This document shows positions 1 to 9,282 of a stretch of DNA of 64,000 nucleotides, piece by piece (within the stretch, counting starts at the first letter, position 1; each line of letters begins with the position of its first letter). The notes beneath the pieces are model-generated. The model saw nothing but the letters and a program-made list of their open reading frames with translations, was not told the origin of the DNA and searched no databases. Source of the DNA: Comamonas sp. BIGb0152 (GTDB lineage: Bacteria; Pseudomonadota; Gammaproteobacteria; Burkholderiales; Burkholderiaceae_C); contig NZ_JANUDY010000001.1 of NCBI RefSeq assembly GCF_024809975.1, forward strand, positions 186,001 to 250,000. Reading direction: 5' to 3'. Both the position numbers and the translations under genes were made by a program.

Positions 1-1591
1 TGGCACTGGGGGCATCGTTGGTGTGCAAGGTAGAGAACACCAAGTGGCCGGTCAGCGCAGACTGCACCGCCATTTCGGCGGTTTCCAGATCGCGGATTTC
101 ACCGACCATGATGATGTCCGGGTCCTGGCGCATCAGCGCGCGCAGGCCTTCGACAAAGCTGAAATCGAGTGCCGGCTGCACCTGGGTCTGGTTGAAGGCC
201 GGCTCGATCATTTCGATCGGGTCCTCCACCGTCGAGACGTTGACCTCCTCGGTGGCCAGGCGCTTCAAGGTGGAGTAAAGCGTGGTGGTCTTGCCCGAGC
301 CGGTGGGCCCGGTGACCAAAATGATGCCGTGGGGGCGCTCCACCAGCTGCTCCCAGCGCTGCGCGTCGTGCGCGGTAAAGCCCAGTGCCGACAAGTCCTT
401 GACGGTGTTTTCCGGGTCAAAGATACGCATCACCATCTTCTCGCCAAAGGCGGTGGGCAAGGTGGACAGGCGCATTTCCACCTCGTCGCCCAAGGTGTTG
501 CGGGTCTTGATACGGCCATCCTGCGGCCGGCGCTTTTCGACCACGTCGATGCGGCCCAGCAGCTTGACCCGCGAGACGATGGCGTTGTGCACGCCCAGCG
601 GCATCTGGTAGACCTTGTGCAGCACGCCATCAATGCGGAAACGGATCACCGACTGGTCGCGGCGCGGCTCCAGATGGATATCGCTGGCGCGCTGCGCAAA
701 GGCAAACTGCCACAGCCAGTCGACCAGGCGGATGATGCCCTGGTCATTGGCATCGAACTGCTGGTTGGTATTGCTCAGGTCCACCAGCTGTTCAAAGTTA
801 CCCAGGGAGCTGAGCGAGCCGCCCAGCTTGCTGGCCGCCTTGACCGATCTGGCCAGCGCAAAGAATTCGCTGCGGTAGCGGTCAATGTCCTTGGGGTTGG
901 CCAGCACCCGGCGCACCTTGCGCCGCGCCTGGCGCTCCACCTCGCTGACCCATTCGTCAATCCAGGGCTCCTTGACCGCGATCACCACCTCCTGGGCGGT
1001 GACTTGCACCGGCAGGATGCCGTGGCGCTGCGCATAGGGCGCGCCCATGGTCTCGGCCACCTTGGCGGCATCGACCTTGAGCGGATCGATCTTGTAATAA
1101 GGCAGGCCGCAGTGCTTGGCGACAAACTCGGTGAGCAGCTCCACATCCAGCGCCTTGCCATCCAGCTGGCGGGGCACCACCACACTGGCCAGGCGCACGA
1201 TGGGGTGCTGGCTGCTGGACGCATGGCTGCAGCGGTTGATGGTGGCCAGGGCCAGCTCGGGCGTGATCCAGCCATCGGCCTGCAGCCAGTTGATGATTTG
1301 GGTCAGATCGAGGGGACGCTGCATCAGCGCGGGCAAGCCGCTGCGCGCCGGTGGCACCGAGGCCGGGCCAGCCCCGCTTGGCACCGATGGTACGGAGGCA
1401 GAGCCAGAGGCGCGGGAAGGCGCAGGCCCCTCTTCCACCTTGCCGGGCACAAAAACAGCGGAGCGCCTGATAGGCGCCCCTGCTCCCGATGTACCGGGCA
1501 CTGCTGAAGTGCGGCTTTTGCCCGAGGTATCGGCGGGCAAGGCATCGCCCCGACTTTTGTTCTGTTTGTTTGGCTGATCAGGCGCTGCCAT
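1..1591 (-). CDS. GspE/PulE-family secretion ATPase (partial, runs off left edge)
   Basis: Hexameric cytoplasmic ATPase of the type II secretion / type IV pilus class, which powers assembly of pseudopilin or pilin fibres. About 530 residues are present, starting at the ATG at 1591; the C-terminus lies outside the window. The first ~95 residues are Pro/Ser/Ala-rich and probably disordered. An MshEN-like N-domain follows at roughly 100-180. The ATPase core carries Walker A GPTGSGKTTTLY near residue 425, the Asp-box/Walker B region with RQDPDIIMVGEIRD near 490, and the His-box FSTLHTND close to the truncation. No other secretion or pilus gene is in view, so GspE and PilB cannot be told apart. 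The family call is firm; the subsystem is inferred. Confidence 0.9.
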   Translation of the reverse strand, partial: MAAPDQPNKQNKSRGDALPADTSGKSRTSAVPGTSGAGAPIRRSAVFVPGKVEEGPAPSRASGSASVPSVPSGAGPASVPPARSGLPALMQRPLDLTQIINWLQADGWITPELALATINRCSHASSSQHPIVRLASVVVPRQLDGKALDVELLTEFVAKHCGLPYYKIDPLKVDAAKVAETMGAPYAQRHGILPVQVTAQEVVIAVKEPWIDEWVSEVERQARRKVRRVLANPKDIDRYRSEFFALARSVKAASKLGGSLSSLGNFEQLVDLSNTNQQFDANDQGIIRLVDWLWQFAFAQRASDIHLEPRRDQSVIRFRIDGVLHKVYQMPLGVHNAIVSRVKLLGRIDVVEKRRPQDGRIKTRNTLGDEVEMRLSTLPTAFGEKMVMRIFDPENTVKDLSALGFTAHDAQRWEQLVERPHGIILVTGPTGSGKTTTLYSTLKRLATEEVNVSTVEDPIEMIEPAFNQTQVQPALDFSFVEGLRALMRQDPDIIMVGEIRDLETAEMAVQSALTGHLVFSTLHTNDAPSA

Positions 1592-1651
1592 GGTTTATTC
1601 CCTCTGTCTTTTTATCTTCTGGCTTTATACCTGATCGGCAGCGCTGCGCTT

Positions 1652-1812
1652 GGGATCCTCTGCAAGACCCTCGCCAAGCGGGATGGACGCGGATCGGGAT
1701 GAGACGCCAGGCGTCTTTCGCAGTCAATAGCGAGCTATTGACAAGGAAGATAACGCAGCGGATCGCCCGAGTCCGCGTTCAGACCACGGCAGGGAGTTTT
1801 GCAGAGGGTCCC
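1652..1812. repeat. 160-bp fold-back (MITE-like) element
   Basis: The outer arms, GGGATCCTCTGCAAGACC at 1652 and the complement of 1795-1812, match over about 18 positions with a few mismatches. Inside them a second pair (GGACGCGGATCGGG near 1684 against CCCGAGTCCGCGTTC near 1767) is also inverted. Two short perfect hairpins lie at the centre: AGACGCC-A-GGCGTCT near 1702, and GTCAATAGC-GA-GCTATTGAC near 1722-1741. The whole segment can therefore fold on itself. It lies in the gap between two minus-strand genes and has no coding potential. It resembles a miniature inverted-repeat element with IS5-like ends, but no clear target duplication is seen. Confidence 0.55.
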
Positions 1813-1821
1813 TAGGTAAAG

Positions 1822-2604
1822 TCAGGCGGATACGGGCTGCACAGGTTTAAAAACCTTTAACCACTTGAGCGCCGGCAAGCCGGTCTGCTGCTGCACCTGG
1901 TCGGCGCGCTGGCTGAGCAGCTCGCGGCTAGGCCGGCTGGCCGTGCGCTGGGCCAGCACGACGGTATTGCCCTCCTTGGTGGCTGCAAAGCGCCAGACCG
2001 CCTCGGTGCCAAAGGCCTCCTGGATATGGGCCAGGCTGCGGGCAAAGCTGTTGGTGCGGCCAAACAGGTTGACGGTCATGCAGCCGTCCTCGGTCAGCAG
2101 CTGGCGGCAGTGCTGGTAAAAGTCGGGGCTGTCGAGCACCGGGGCGGCGGCCTCGTGGTCGTACAGGTCTACCTGGAGCGCATCCACCGTTTGCAAGTAC
2201 GGGGTTTTCTGGATTTCGGCGCCCGCATCGCCCAGCACCACCTGCAGCTTGTCGCTGTCGGGCGGCAGCTTGAACCACTGGCGGCAGACGGTGATGACCT
2301 GGGGGTTGAGCTCGATGGCGGTCGTCGCCATGCCCAGTTTTTGCGTGCAGAACTTGGTGGCGGCCGCTGCACCCAGGCCCAGCTGCATGGCTCGGCGCTC
2401 GGGCACCGTGGGCCAGTCCACCAGCAGCAGCCAGGCCATCATGCGCTGCACATATTCCAGGTCGATATCAAAAGGCTTCTTGATGCGCATCGAGCCCTGG
2501 ACCCAGGGGGTCCCCAGGTGCAGGTAGCGGGTGCCGTCGTAGTCGGAGATGGTGACCTCGGGCAGCGGCTCGGCTGCCTGCGGGGATTTTCTTTTCGTCG
2601 TCAT
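1822..2604 (-). CDS. Spermidine synthase-like SAM-dependent methyltransferase fold protein
   Basis: 260-residue protein of the spermine/spermidine synthase superfamily. The Rossmann core is visible as QLGLGAAAATKF (SAM/decarboxy-SAM loop, about residues 74-85), AIELNP (acidic residue ending beta-2, about 97-102), VVLGDAGAEI and DALQVDLYD. True polyamine synthases have a catalytic Asp in the gatekeeping loop; here DLYDHEAAAP occupies that region, so polyamine synthesis is not assured. Many Comamonadaceae genomes carry such spermidine-synthase-like proteins as stand-alone genes. The start is the ATG at 2604, followed by a basic tail TTKRKS. The gene lies downstream of the fold-back element on the opposite side from the ATPase gene. 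Family confident, substrate unknown. Confidence 0.8.
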   Translation of the reverse strand: MTTKRKSPQAAEPLPEVTISDYDGTRYLHLGTPWVQGSMRIKKPFDIDLEYVQRMMAWLLLVDWPTVPERRAMQLGLGAAAATKFCTQKLGMATTAIELNPQVITVCRQWFKLPPDSDKLQVVLGDAGAEIQKTPYLQTVDALQVDLYDHEAAAPVLDSPDFYQHCRQLLTEDGCMTVNLFGRTNSFARSLAHIQEAFGTEAVWRFAATKEGNTVVLAQRTASRPSRELLSQRADQVQQQTGLPALKWLKVFKPVQPVSA

Positions 2605-2830
2605 GGGGTGGGATTATCGGCCGTTGTCCCGCACGGCTCTCGGCATAACCCTGGCCCGCCAGCCTGGGAGCGGATCGGGACAAGGCAGCAGTCGCGCATT
2701 GAAAGCCAACCATAGTTATTTCCAAATAAATGGATGCCATAGATAGGCGGTGTCGCTTGCAGACCACGGTGAGGCACTTGGCAGACGATGCATCGCTTTA
2801 GACTGCGGCATTGATTTTTCTGGCTCGCTT

Positions 2831-3124
2831 ATGTCAAACGCTCTCAAACAACGCCTTTTGTCTTCCATCCTGATGTCCATGCTGCTCTCGGGCCTGATGA
2901 CCGCCTGGGTCACCTGGCTGAACCTGGGCTTTGTCGGAGATTTCCTCTCGCGCTGGCTGCATGCCTACCTGCTGTCCTGGCCGGCTGCCTTCACGATCGT
3001 GGTGCTGCTGGCGCCTGGGGTGCAGCGCCTGTCATGGCGCATGGTCGGTGGCAGCCCCGTCTCCCCATCGCCTGCCCGCGTCAGCGCGCCCACCGCAGGC
3101 GCTCAGGCGAGCAGGCCACAGTGA
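2831..3124 (+). CDS. DUF2798-type small inner-membrane protein
   Basis: 97-residue protein starting at the ATG at 2831 (MSNALKQRLL). It has two predicted membrane helices, about residues 10-30 (SSILMSMLLSGLMTAWVTWL) and 48-68 (LLSWPAAFTIVVLLAPGVQR), with a short FVGDFLSRWLHAYLLSWP segment between them that is typical of the DUF2798 family. The last ~30 residues are a Pro/Ser/Ala-rich tail. Function is unknown. Its 3' end overlaps the 3' end of the convergent glycosylase gene by about 20 bp. A longer in-frame ORF starts at 2750, but the added residues look non-coding. Confidence 0.75.
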   Translation: MSNALKQRLLSSILMSMLLSGLMTAWVTWLNLGFVGDFLSRWLHAYLLSWPAAFTIVVLLAPGVQRLSWRMVGGSPVSPSPARVSAPTAGAQASRPQ

Positions 3125-3609
3125 TGCATCACCTCGCGCCAACCGGCGAGCTTGCGCGCAAAGCTCCATGACGCATTGGCCGGGCTGCTGGAGGGCAGGC
3201 GGTAGCTGGGCAGGCCCAGCACGGCCTGCACCCGGGGCGCGTGGCGAAAGCTCTCCCCGCCGTTGTGCGCCGCTGCCAACAGTAGCGGGCATTGCTGTTT
3301 GAGCCCCACAAAATCATTGAGCTGGGCATTGCGGATGCTGGTGTCCAGGCTGCCTTCGCGCTCACAGGCGGCATACACATCCCACAAACCCAGGCCCCGA
3401 TCCAGCAGCCAGGCGCAGCGCTCGGCATAGGCAGCTGGCTGCGGGTGCTCGGGCCACAGCGCTGCCAGCAGCGGCCACATGTGGTTGCGTGGATGGGCGT
3501 AGTACTGCTGCCATTGCAAGGATTGCACGCCGGGGAAGCTGCCCAGAATCACGACCTTGGTGCCCGGCCCCACCACCGGGGCCAGCCCACACAGCAGCGC
3601 ATCAGGCAT
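3103..3609 (-). CDS. DNA-deoxyinosine glycosylase (uracil-DNA glycosylase superfamily)
   Basis: 168-residue protein of the UDG superfamily group annotated as hypoxanthine/deoxyinosine glycosylase, which removes deaminated bases in base-excision repair. The N-terminal motif VVILGSFPGVQSLQWQQYYA, then HPRNHMWPLL, and the C-terminal RLPSSSPANASW match that group (a GSFPG loop and an SSSPAN leucine-loop motif). Start chosen at the ATG at 3609, inside the end of tatD, giving an 8-bp overlap; an upstream in-frame ATG at 3624 is possible. It is probably translated together with tatD. Family call good; substrate from family knowledge. Confidence 0.82.
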   Translation of the reverse strand: MPDALLCGLAPVVGPGTKVVILGSFPGVQSLQWQQYYAHPRNHMWPLLAALWPEHPQPAAYAERCAWLLDRGLGLWDVYAACEREGSLDTSIRNAQLNDFVGLKQQCPLLLAAAHNGGESFRHAPRVQAVLGLPSYRLPSSSPANASWSFARKLAGWREVMHHCGLLA

Positions 3610-4474
3610 GCGGCGATCCCCCATCGGCGCCGGGCAGCAGAGGCTGCAGCTTTGGCAGCACCCTGGCAGCATTGGCGCTGGTGGCGCGCTGCCAGTCGGC
3701 GGCGTCTATGGCTTCATCGGCATGGGCTTCGGCCCGCAGCTCCCGCATCACCTGCGCGATGCGCGGAATCTCCGCCGGCTGGTTGCGTCCCTGGGCCTGG
3801 CCGGCGTCGCGCTGCTCGGCGGTGGTGTAGAGCCAGTGCGGCGGAATATCGGGGGCATCGGTCTCGACAACGATGGCCTCCATCGGCAGCTGCTGCAGCA
3901 TGCGGCGCAGGTGCAGCGCGCGCTCATAGGTGACGGCGCCGCCAAAGCCCAGCGCAAAACCGCGCTCGATAAACTGCTGCGCCTGCTGCAAGCTGCCATT
4001 GAAGGCGTGCGCTATGCCCCCGGGCACCGGCCAGCGGCGCAGCGCCCGCAGCAGCTGGTCAGACGAGCGGCGCACATGCAGGATGACGGGCAGATCAAAG
4101 CGGCGCGCCAGTTGCAACTGCTGCTCGTAAAACCAGGTCTGGCGCTCGGCATCCAGGCCGGGCACAAAAAAATCCAGGCCGATCTCGCCAATCGCCACCA
4201 AGCGCGGGTCATCGCGGCAGGCTTCGAGCATGCGGGCCAAGGCGCCGATGTCGTCTTCAGCCGCGCGCCCGGTGTAGAGCGGGTGGATGCCCAGCGCATA
4301 GCTGTCGCCCCAGCGATGGGCCAGATCGCGCACGGTGGCCCAGTTGCTGCGCTCCACCGCTGGAATCACGCAGTGCACCACCCCAGCAGCCTGCGCAGCC
4401 GCGCGCAAGGCATCGCGGTCGGCATCGAACTCGGGGGCATCCCAGTGGCAGTGGGTGTCAATCCAGAAGGGCAT
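3602..4474 (-). CDS. tatD: TatD-family metal-dependent hydrolase (DNase)
   Basis: 290-residue TIM-barrel metalloenzyme. Visible metal ligands are WIDTHCHWD (HxH motif, about residues 5-10), IGEIGLDFF (Glu, about 96-104), LHVRRSS (His, about 133-138), IAHAFNGS (His) and VETDAPDIPP (catalytic Asp near residue 205). TatD-like proteins are 3'-5' exonucleases on DNA/RNA and are linked to repair and cleanup of oxidised DNA. It overlaps the 5' end of the deoxyinosine glycosylase gene, so the two form a plausible small repair operon. Length is slightly above the usual ~260 residues. Confidence 0.92.
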   Translation of the reverse strand: MPFWIDTHCHWDAPEFDADRDALRAAAQAAGVVHCVIPAVERSNWATVRDLAHRWGDSYALGIHPLYTGRAAEDDIGALARMLEACRDDPRLVAIGEIGLDFFVPGLDAERQTWFYEQQLQLARRFDLPVILHVRRSSDQLLRALRRWPVPGGIAHAFNGSLQQAQQFIERGFALGFGGAVTYERALHLRRMLQQLPMEAIVVETDAPDIPPHWLYTTAEQRDAGQAQGRNQPAEIPRIAQVMRELRAEAHADEAIDAADWQRATSANAARVLPKLQPLLPGADGGSPHA

Positions 4475-4503
4475 GCGGGAACAGAGCCGTTCTTACAACG
4501 TGT

Positions 4504-5187
4504 TTAGCGCTCGAACTGGCCGTTCACCATCCGCACGGCACGGTCGCAGCGCTGGGCCAGCTCGCCATCATGGGTGACCATGACAAAGGCGGTGCCGCGC
4601 TCGCGTGCCAGCTGCAGCATCAGCGCAAACACGGTGTCGGCGGTGGCGCGGTCCAGGTTGCCGGTGGGCTCATCAGCCAGCACACAGGCCGGCTGGGTGA
4701 CCAGCGCGCGCGCAATGGCAACCCGTTGACGCTCGCCGCCCGACAGCTCGGCCGGGCGGTGCAGCACCCGGTCCTTGAGGCCCACCGAGGCCAGCACCTC
4801 GCGCGCCCGCTCAGCGCATTCGGCATAGGGCAGGCGGCGGATGCGCAGCGGCATGGCCACGTTGTCCAGCGCACTGAACTCGGGCAGCAAATGGTGAAAC
4901 TGGTAGATAAAACCCAGGTGCTGGTTGCGCAGCTCGCCCTGGCGCGTGGCGCTCAAGGTGTCAAGCCGCTGGCCATGCAGGCTGACCGTGCCACTGCTGG
5001 GCGCATCCAGCCCGCCCAGCAGGTGCAGCAAGGTGGATTTGCCCGATCCCGAGGCGCCGACGATGGCCAGGGTTTCGCCCGCGCGCACGGTCAGGTCGAT
5101 GCCATGCAGCACCTCCACATCGAGCAGGCCTTCGGTAAAGCGCTTGGTCAGGCCCGAGGCCTCCAGGACGATGGACGAATCATTCAT
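4504..5187 (-). CDS. lolD: Lipoprotein-releasing system ATP-binding protein LolD
   Basis: 227-residue ABC ATPase that powers extraction of outer-membrane lipoproteins from the inner membrane for handover to LolA. Walker A is GASGSGKST (residues 44-52), the Lol/MacB-type Q-loop region [16 protein letters not shown] follows, then signature [15 protein letters not shown] near 147 and Walker [12 protein letters not shown] near 171. The start ATG at 5187 lies inside the end of the permease gene (8-bp overlap), the usual LolC/E-LolD arrangement. Call is firm. Confidence 0.95.
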   Translation of the reverse strand: MNDSSIVLEASGLTKRFTEGLLDVEVLHGIDLTVRAGETLAIVGASGSGKSTLLHLLGGLDAPSSGTVSLHGQRLDTLSATRQGELRNQHLGFIYQFHHLLPEFSALDNVAMPLRIRRLPYAECAERAREVLASVGLKDRVLHRPAELSGGERQRVAIARALVTQPACVLADEPTGNLDRATADTVFALMLQLARERGTAFVMVTHDGELAQRCDRAVRMVNGQFER

Positions 5188-6436
5188 AGCGCAGTGCCTC
5201 CGCCGGGTTCACGCGGCTGGCACGCCAGCTGGGGTACAGGGTGGCCACAAAGGCCAGGATCAGGGAAATGACGGTAATCGGCACGATATCGCTGCGCTGG
5301 GGCTCGCTGGGCATCTGGCTGATGAGGTAGATGTCCTTGGGCAGGAAGCTGGTGTGCAGTGCGCGCTCAATCGCGGGCACGATCACATCGATATTGCAGG
5401 CAATCAGCAGGCCCAGGCCCAGACCGACCAGGGTGCCGATCACGCCGACCAGCGCGCCTTGCACCACAAACACGCCCATGATGCTGCGCGGGCTGGCGCC
5501 CAAGGTGCGCAAGATGGCAATATCGGCCCGCTTGTCGGTCACCGTCATCACCAAGGTGGTGACCAGGTTGAACGCGGCCACCGCGACGATCAGGGTCAGG
5601 ATGATGAACATCATGCGTTTTTCGACTTGAACGGCGGCAAACCAGGTCTTGTTCTGCTGCGTCCAGTCGCGGATCAGCAAATGGCCGCTCAGGCTGTTGG
5701 CCAGCTGCTGGGTGACCTCGGGGGCCTGGTGCAGGTCCTTGAGCTTGAGCCGCACGCCCGTGGGGCCTTCCAGGCGGAACAGGCGCTCGGCATCCTCATG
5801 GTGCATCAGCACCAGGCTGGAGTCGTACTCGTAGTGGCCGGAGTTGAAGGTGCCCACCACTTGCATTTGCTTGAGACGGGGCACGGTGCCCGCTGGCGTG
5901 ACCTGGCCGCTGGGCACGATCAGGGTGACCTGGTCGCCCTGGCCGACGCCCAGAATACGCGCCAGCTCCGAGCCCAGCACGACATTGAAACTGCCCGGGG
6001 TGAGCGCCTGCAAACTGCTTTGCTCGATGCCGGTGGTCATGTCGGTGACCTCGGGCTCCAGCGCCGGATCGATGCCGCGCAGCAAGGCGCCGCGCATGTC
6101 TTCGCCACGTGCCACCAGCGCCTGGGCCGAGACAAAGGGCGCCGCACCGATCACATTCGGGTTGGCCTTGGCCTCGGCGATGGTACGCGCCACATCGGGC
6201 AAGGCGTCGCCACCGGGCGTGAAGATCTCGATATGCGAGACCACGCTGAGCATGCGGTCGCGCACCTCTTTTTGAAAACCGTTCATCACCGACAGCACGA
6301 TGATCAAGGCCGCCACCCCCAAGGCAATGCCCAGCATGGACACGCCCGAGATGAACGAAATAAACCCGTTGCGCCGGGTGGCCCGGCCCGCACGGGTGTA
6401 GCGCCAGCCCAGCGCCAATTCATAGGGAATCTGCAT
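5180..6436 (-). CDS. Lipoprotein-releasing permease LolC/LolE
   Basis: 418-residue inner-membrane permease with the MacB/FtsX topology: one N-terminal helix (about 25-48, [20 protein letters not shown]), a large periplasmic domain (about 50-270), then three helices (about 275-295, 325-350, 380-400). The N-terminal [13 protein letters not shown] and the FISGVSM segment are typical of LolC/E. Only one permease gene is present, so the transporter may use a homodimer (LolF-like) or a second subunit may be encoded elsewhere. It is transcribed first, with lolD overlapping its end. The upstream 100 bp is a divergent promoter region shared with the RpfE-like gene. Confidence 0.93.
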   Translation of the reverse strand: MQIPYELALGWRYTRAGRATRRNGFISFISGVSMLGIALGVAALIIVLSVMNGFQKEVRDRMLSVVSHIEIFTPGGDALPDVARTIAEAKANPNVIGAAPFVSAQALVARGEDMRGALLRGIDPALEPEVTDMTTGIEQSSLQALTPGSFNVVLGSELARILGVGQGDQVTLIVPSGQVTPAGTVPRLKQMQVVGTFNSGHYEYDSSLVLMHHEDAERLFRLEGPTGVRLKLKDLHQAPEVTQQLANSLSGHLLIRDWTQQNKTWFAAVQVEKRMMFIILTLIVAVAAFNLVTTLVMTVTDKRADIAILRTLGASPRSIMGVFVVQGALVGVIGTLVGLGLGLLIACNIDVIVPAIERALHTSFLPKDIYLISQMPSEPQRSDIVPITVISLILAFVATLYPSWRASRVNPAEALRYE

Positions 6437-6536
6437 AAATCGTTCTAAAAATATAGTTGGTGCAAGGTCTCAGCTAATACAGCGCCATAAACCACTGCAC
6501 CGCAAACCGCATTGTGGCATCGCCGACAATAGACCC

Positions 6537-7457
6537 ATGTCGGAAAACCAGCATTTGATCATCTCTTACGCAGCCACGGACGAGCCAGGCTGCCAGCAAG
6601 CCTTGCAAACCCTCGCCCTGCCGAACCTGCAACGCCTGCTCAAGCAGTGGTCCCTGAGTACGACCGACAGCGGCACGCTGGAAGATTTTGCGCCCCCGCA
6701 TGAACGGGTGCTGGCCAGCGCGCTGGGCCTGCCCCGCCAGGCCACGCCCTGGGCCGCGCTGCACCAGCTGCAAAACGGCCAGGCGCCGGGCGACGCCGCC
6801 TGGGCCTTTCTCTCGCCCTGCCACTGGCAAATCTCGCCCGACCAGGTGCGCATGAGCGCGCTGGCGGCGGCGCAGATGAGCGAGGACGAATCCCGCAGCC
6901 TGCTGGCCATCATGGCGCCCTGGTTCACCGAAGACGGCATTACCCTCGTCTACGACCGGCCCGACCGCTGGCTGGCAAGCGGCGAGGTCTTTGCCCAGCT
7001 CGATACCGCGGCACTGGACCGCATCGCACTGCGCGATGTGCGGCCCTGGCTGCCCAACAAGGCGCAGGCCGCCGTGCTGCAGCGCCTGCAGACGGAGATG
7101 CAGATGCTGCTCTACACCCATGCCTTCAGCGATGCGCGCGAAGCCAGTGGCCGCGCGCCCATCAATTCGTTCTGGATACATGGCGCAGGCGCCCTGCCCG
7201 CCGCTTACCAGGCCCCTGCGGATATGCCCGAGCTGAACACCGCGCTGCGCGACAGCGCCCTGGTGGGCGACTGGGCCGGCTGGCAGCAGCAGTGGCAGCA
7301 GATCGACGAGACACTGGCTACGGCCAAGCTGACCAAGCTGACCTTGTGCGGCGAAAAAAATGCCATCACCCTGGAGCCTCTGGCCCTGGGCTGGTTACCC
7401 AAAATCAAGCAATGGCTGGGCCAACCCAAGCCGGCCGCGCTTTTAAGTTCTTTATGA
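6537..7457 (+). CDS. RpfE-like conserved cytoplasmic protein (often annotated phosphoglycerate mutase)
   Basis: 306-residue soluble protein. It resembles a conserved group placed just upstream of recJ in many beta- and gammaproteobacteria and annotated variously as RpfE-type regulatory protein or putative phosphoglycerate mutase; I see no RHG or alkaline-phosphatase-type metal motif to support mutase activity. Recognisable segments are WAFLSPCHWQISPDQVRM (about 91-108), a conserved DRPDRWLASG (about 142-151) and RAPINSFWIHGAGALP (about 208-223). Its stop codon overlaps the recJ start (ATGA at 7454-7457), so translational coupling with recJ is likely. Gene is real; function unknown. Confidence 0.72.
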   Translation: MSENQHLIISYAATDEPGCQQALQTLALPNLQRLLKQWSLSTTDSGTLEDFAPPHERVLASALGLPRQATPWAALHQLQNGQAPGDAAWAFLSPCHWQISPDQVRMSALAAAQMSEDESRSLLAIMAPWFTEDGITLVYDRPDRWLASGEVFAQLDTAALDRIALRDVRPWLPNKAQAAVLQRLQTEMQMLLYTHAFSDAREASGRAPINSFWIHGAGALPAAYQAPADMPELNTALRDSALVGDWAGWQQQWQQIDETLATAKLTKLTLCGEKNAITLEPLALGWLPKIKQWLGQPKPAALLSSL

Positions 7458-9169
7458 AAATTCTGGCAAGAGATATTCCTCCGCGCACCGTATGGACGCT
7501 GGAACAGGCCGGTGTGCACCCGCTGCTCGCCCGCCTGTTTGCCGCAAGAGGCGTGCAGGCGGTGGCCGAGCTTGACGACGGCCTGGCGCAGTTGCTGCCG
7601 CCGGCGGATCTGCTGGGCACGCGCGAAGCCGCCCTGCTGCTGGCCGATGCCATCGGCCGCCAGCTGCGCATCTGTGTGGTGGCCGATTACGACTGCGACG
7701 GCGCCACCGCCTGCGCCGTGGCCCTGCGCGGTCTGCGCATGCTGGGCGCGCACCATGTCAGCTACCTGGTGCCTGACCGCGTGGTCGACGGCTATGGCCT
7801 GACGGCAGCGATTGCCGAGCGCGTGCACCAGCAAGGCGCCCAGGTGCTGGTAACCGTGGACAACGGCATTGCCAGCGTGGAGGGCGTGGCGCGCGCCAAG
7901 GCGCTGGGCATGACGGTGATCGTGACCGACCACCACCTGCCCGCCGCGACTTTGCCGCTGGCGGACGCCATCGTCAACCCCAACCAGCCCGGCTGCAGCT
8001 TTGCCAGCAAGGCCATGGCTGGCGTGGGGGTGATGTTCTATGTGCTGATGGCCTTGCGCGCCGAGTTGCGCGAGCGCGGCGCCTTTGCCGACATGGCCCA
8101 GCCGCGACTGGACAGCCTGCTGCCCCTTGTGGCGCTGGGCACCGTGGCCGATGTGGTCAAGCTCGATGCCAACAACCGCCGCCTGGTGGCCCAGGGCCTG
8201 CGCCGCATCCGCGCCGGCCATATGCCGCCCGGCCTGGGCGCGCTGTTCTCCGCGGCCAGCCGGCGTGCCGCCACGGCCAGCACCTTCGACTTTGGCTTTG
8301 CGCTGGGCCCACGCATCAATGCCGCCGGCCGCCTGGCCGATATGACCATCGGCATCGAGTGCCTGCTGACCGATGACACCTTGCTGGCCGACACCTTGGC
8401 GCGCCAGCTGGACGCCATCAACCGCGAGCGCCGCGACATCGAAACGGGCATGCGCGAGCACGCCATGCTGCTGGCCGAGGCCTTGTTTGAAGAGGGCACT
8501 GAGCCGCCACCAGCCGTGAGCGTGTTCGACCCGGACTTCCACGAAGGCGTGGTGGGCATCGTTGCCTCGCGCATCAAGGACAAGCTGCACCGCCCCTGTT
8601 TTGTGTTTGCCGCCAGCAGTGCGCCAGGCCATGAGCACGAGCTCAAGGGCTCGGGCCGCTCCATCCCCGGCTTTCATCTGCGCGATGCGCTGGACCTGGT
8701 GGCCAAGCGCCACCCCGGCGTGCTGCTGAAGTTTGGCGGCCATGCGATGGCGGCGGGCTGCACCATTGCGCTGGACGATTTTGAGGTGTTTGAGCAGGCC
8801 TTGTCACAGGTTGCCCAAGAATGGCTGGATGAGCGCACCCTCACCCGCCAGCTGGAAACCGATGGCCCGCTGCCGGTGCAGTTTCGCCATGCCGAAACCG
8901 TGGACACCCTCAACAGCCAGGTCTGGGGCCAGGGTTTTGCGCCGCCCACCTTCAGCGAAGAGCTGGAGGTGGTGAGCCAGCGCCTGGTCGGAGAAAAGCA
9001 CCTGTCTCTCAAGCTGCGCCACCACGGCGAGATGGTGGACGGCATCTGGTTTGGCCACACCGAGCCCTTGCCGGCCAAGGTGCTGCTGGCCTACCGGCTG
9101 GACATCAATGAATGGCAGGGCCAGCGCAAGCTGCAGTTTCTGGTCGAAGGCGCACAGCTGCCCGTGTGA
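7454..9169 (+). CDS. recJ: Single-stranded-DNA-specific exonuclease RecJ
   Basis: 571-residue DHH-family 5'-3' ssDNA exonuclease used in RecF-pathway recombination, base-excision and mismatch repair. The catalytic motifs are present: VVADYDCDGATA (about 75-86), VDNGIAS (about 135), DHHLP (about 158-162), and in the C-terminal DHHA1 domain SGRSIPGFHLRDAL and FGGHAMAAGCTI. An OB-like domain occupies the last ~110 residues. The start ATG at 7454 overlaps the previous stop (ATGA); the longer upstream reading frame only re-reads the previous gene. Length fits the family. Confidence 0.95.
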   Translation: MKILARDIPPRTVWTLEQAGVHPLLARLFAARGVQAVAELDDGLAQLLPPADLLGTREAALLLADAIGRQLRICVVADYDCDGATACAVALRGLRMLGAHHVSYLVPDRVVDGYGLTAAIAERVHQQGAQVLVTVDNGIASVEGVARAKALGMTVIVTDHHLPAATLPLADAIVNPNQPGCSFASKAMAGVGVMFYVLMALRAELRERGAFADMAQPRLDSLLPLVALGTVADVVKLDANNRRLVAQGLRRIRAGHMPPGLGALFSAASRRAATASTFDFGFALGPRINAAGRLADMTIGIECLLTDDTLLADTLARQLDAINRERRDIETGMREHAMLLAEALFEEGTEPPPAVSVFDPDFHEGVVGIVASRIKDKLHRPCFVFAASSAPGHEHELKGSGRSIPGFHLRDALDLVAKRHPGVLLKFGGHAMAAGCTIALDDFEVFEQALSQVAQEWLDERTLTRQLETDGPLPVQFRHAETVDTLNSQVWGQGFAPPTFSEELEVVSQRLVGEKHLSLKLRHHGEMVDGIWFGHTEPLPAKVLLAYRLDINEWQGQRKLQFLVEGAQLPV

Positions 9170-9282
9170 GCGCAGGCGCTGCGCTTGCGCCGACGCAAGA
9201 CTTTACGAAAAGTTAAGGGAATTGCCGCCATAACGAAGACCTTCGCTGCGGCAATTTTCTAGAATAGACACCGCAGGCCTCG

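Noticed and set aside
23..1507. 494-residue plus-strand ORF over the ATPase gene
   Set aside because: It is antisense to the GspE/PulE gene, whose motifs are intact on the minus strand; its composition is typical of a high-GC shadow.
4925..6448. 507-residue plus-strand ORF
   Set aside because: Antisense to lolD and the LolC/E permease, with His/Gln/Gly-rich shadow composition.
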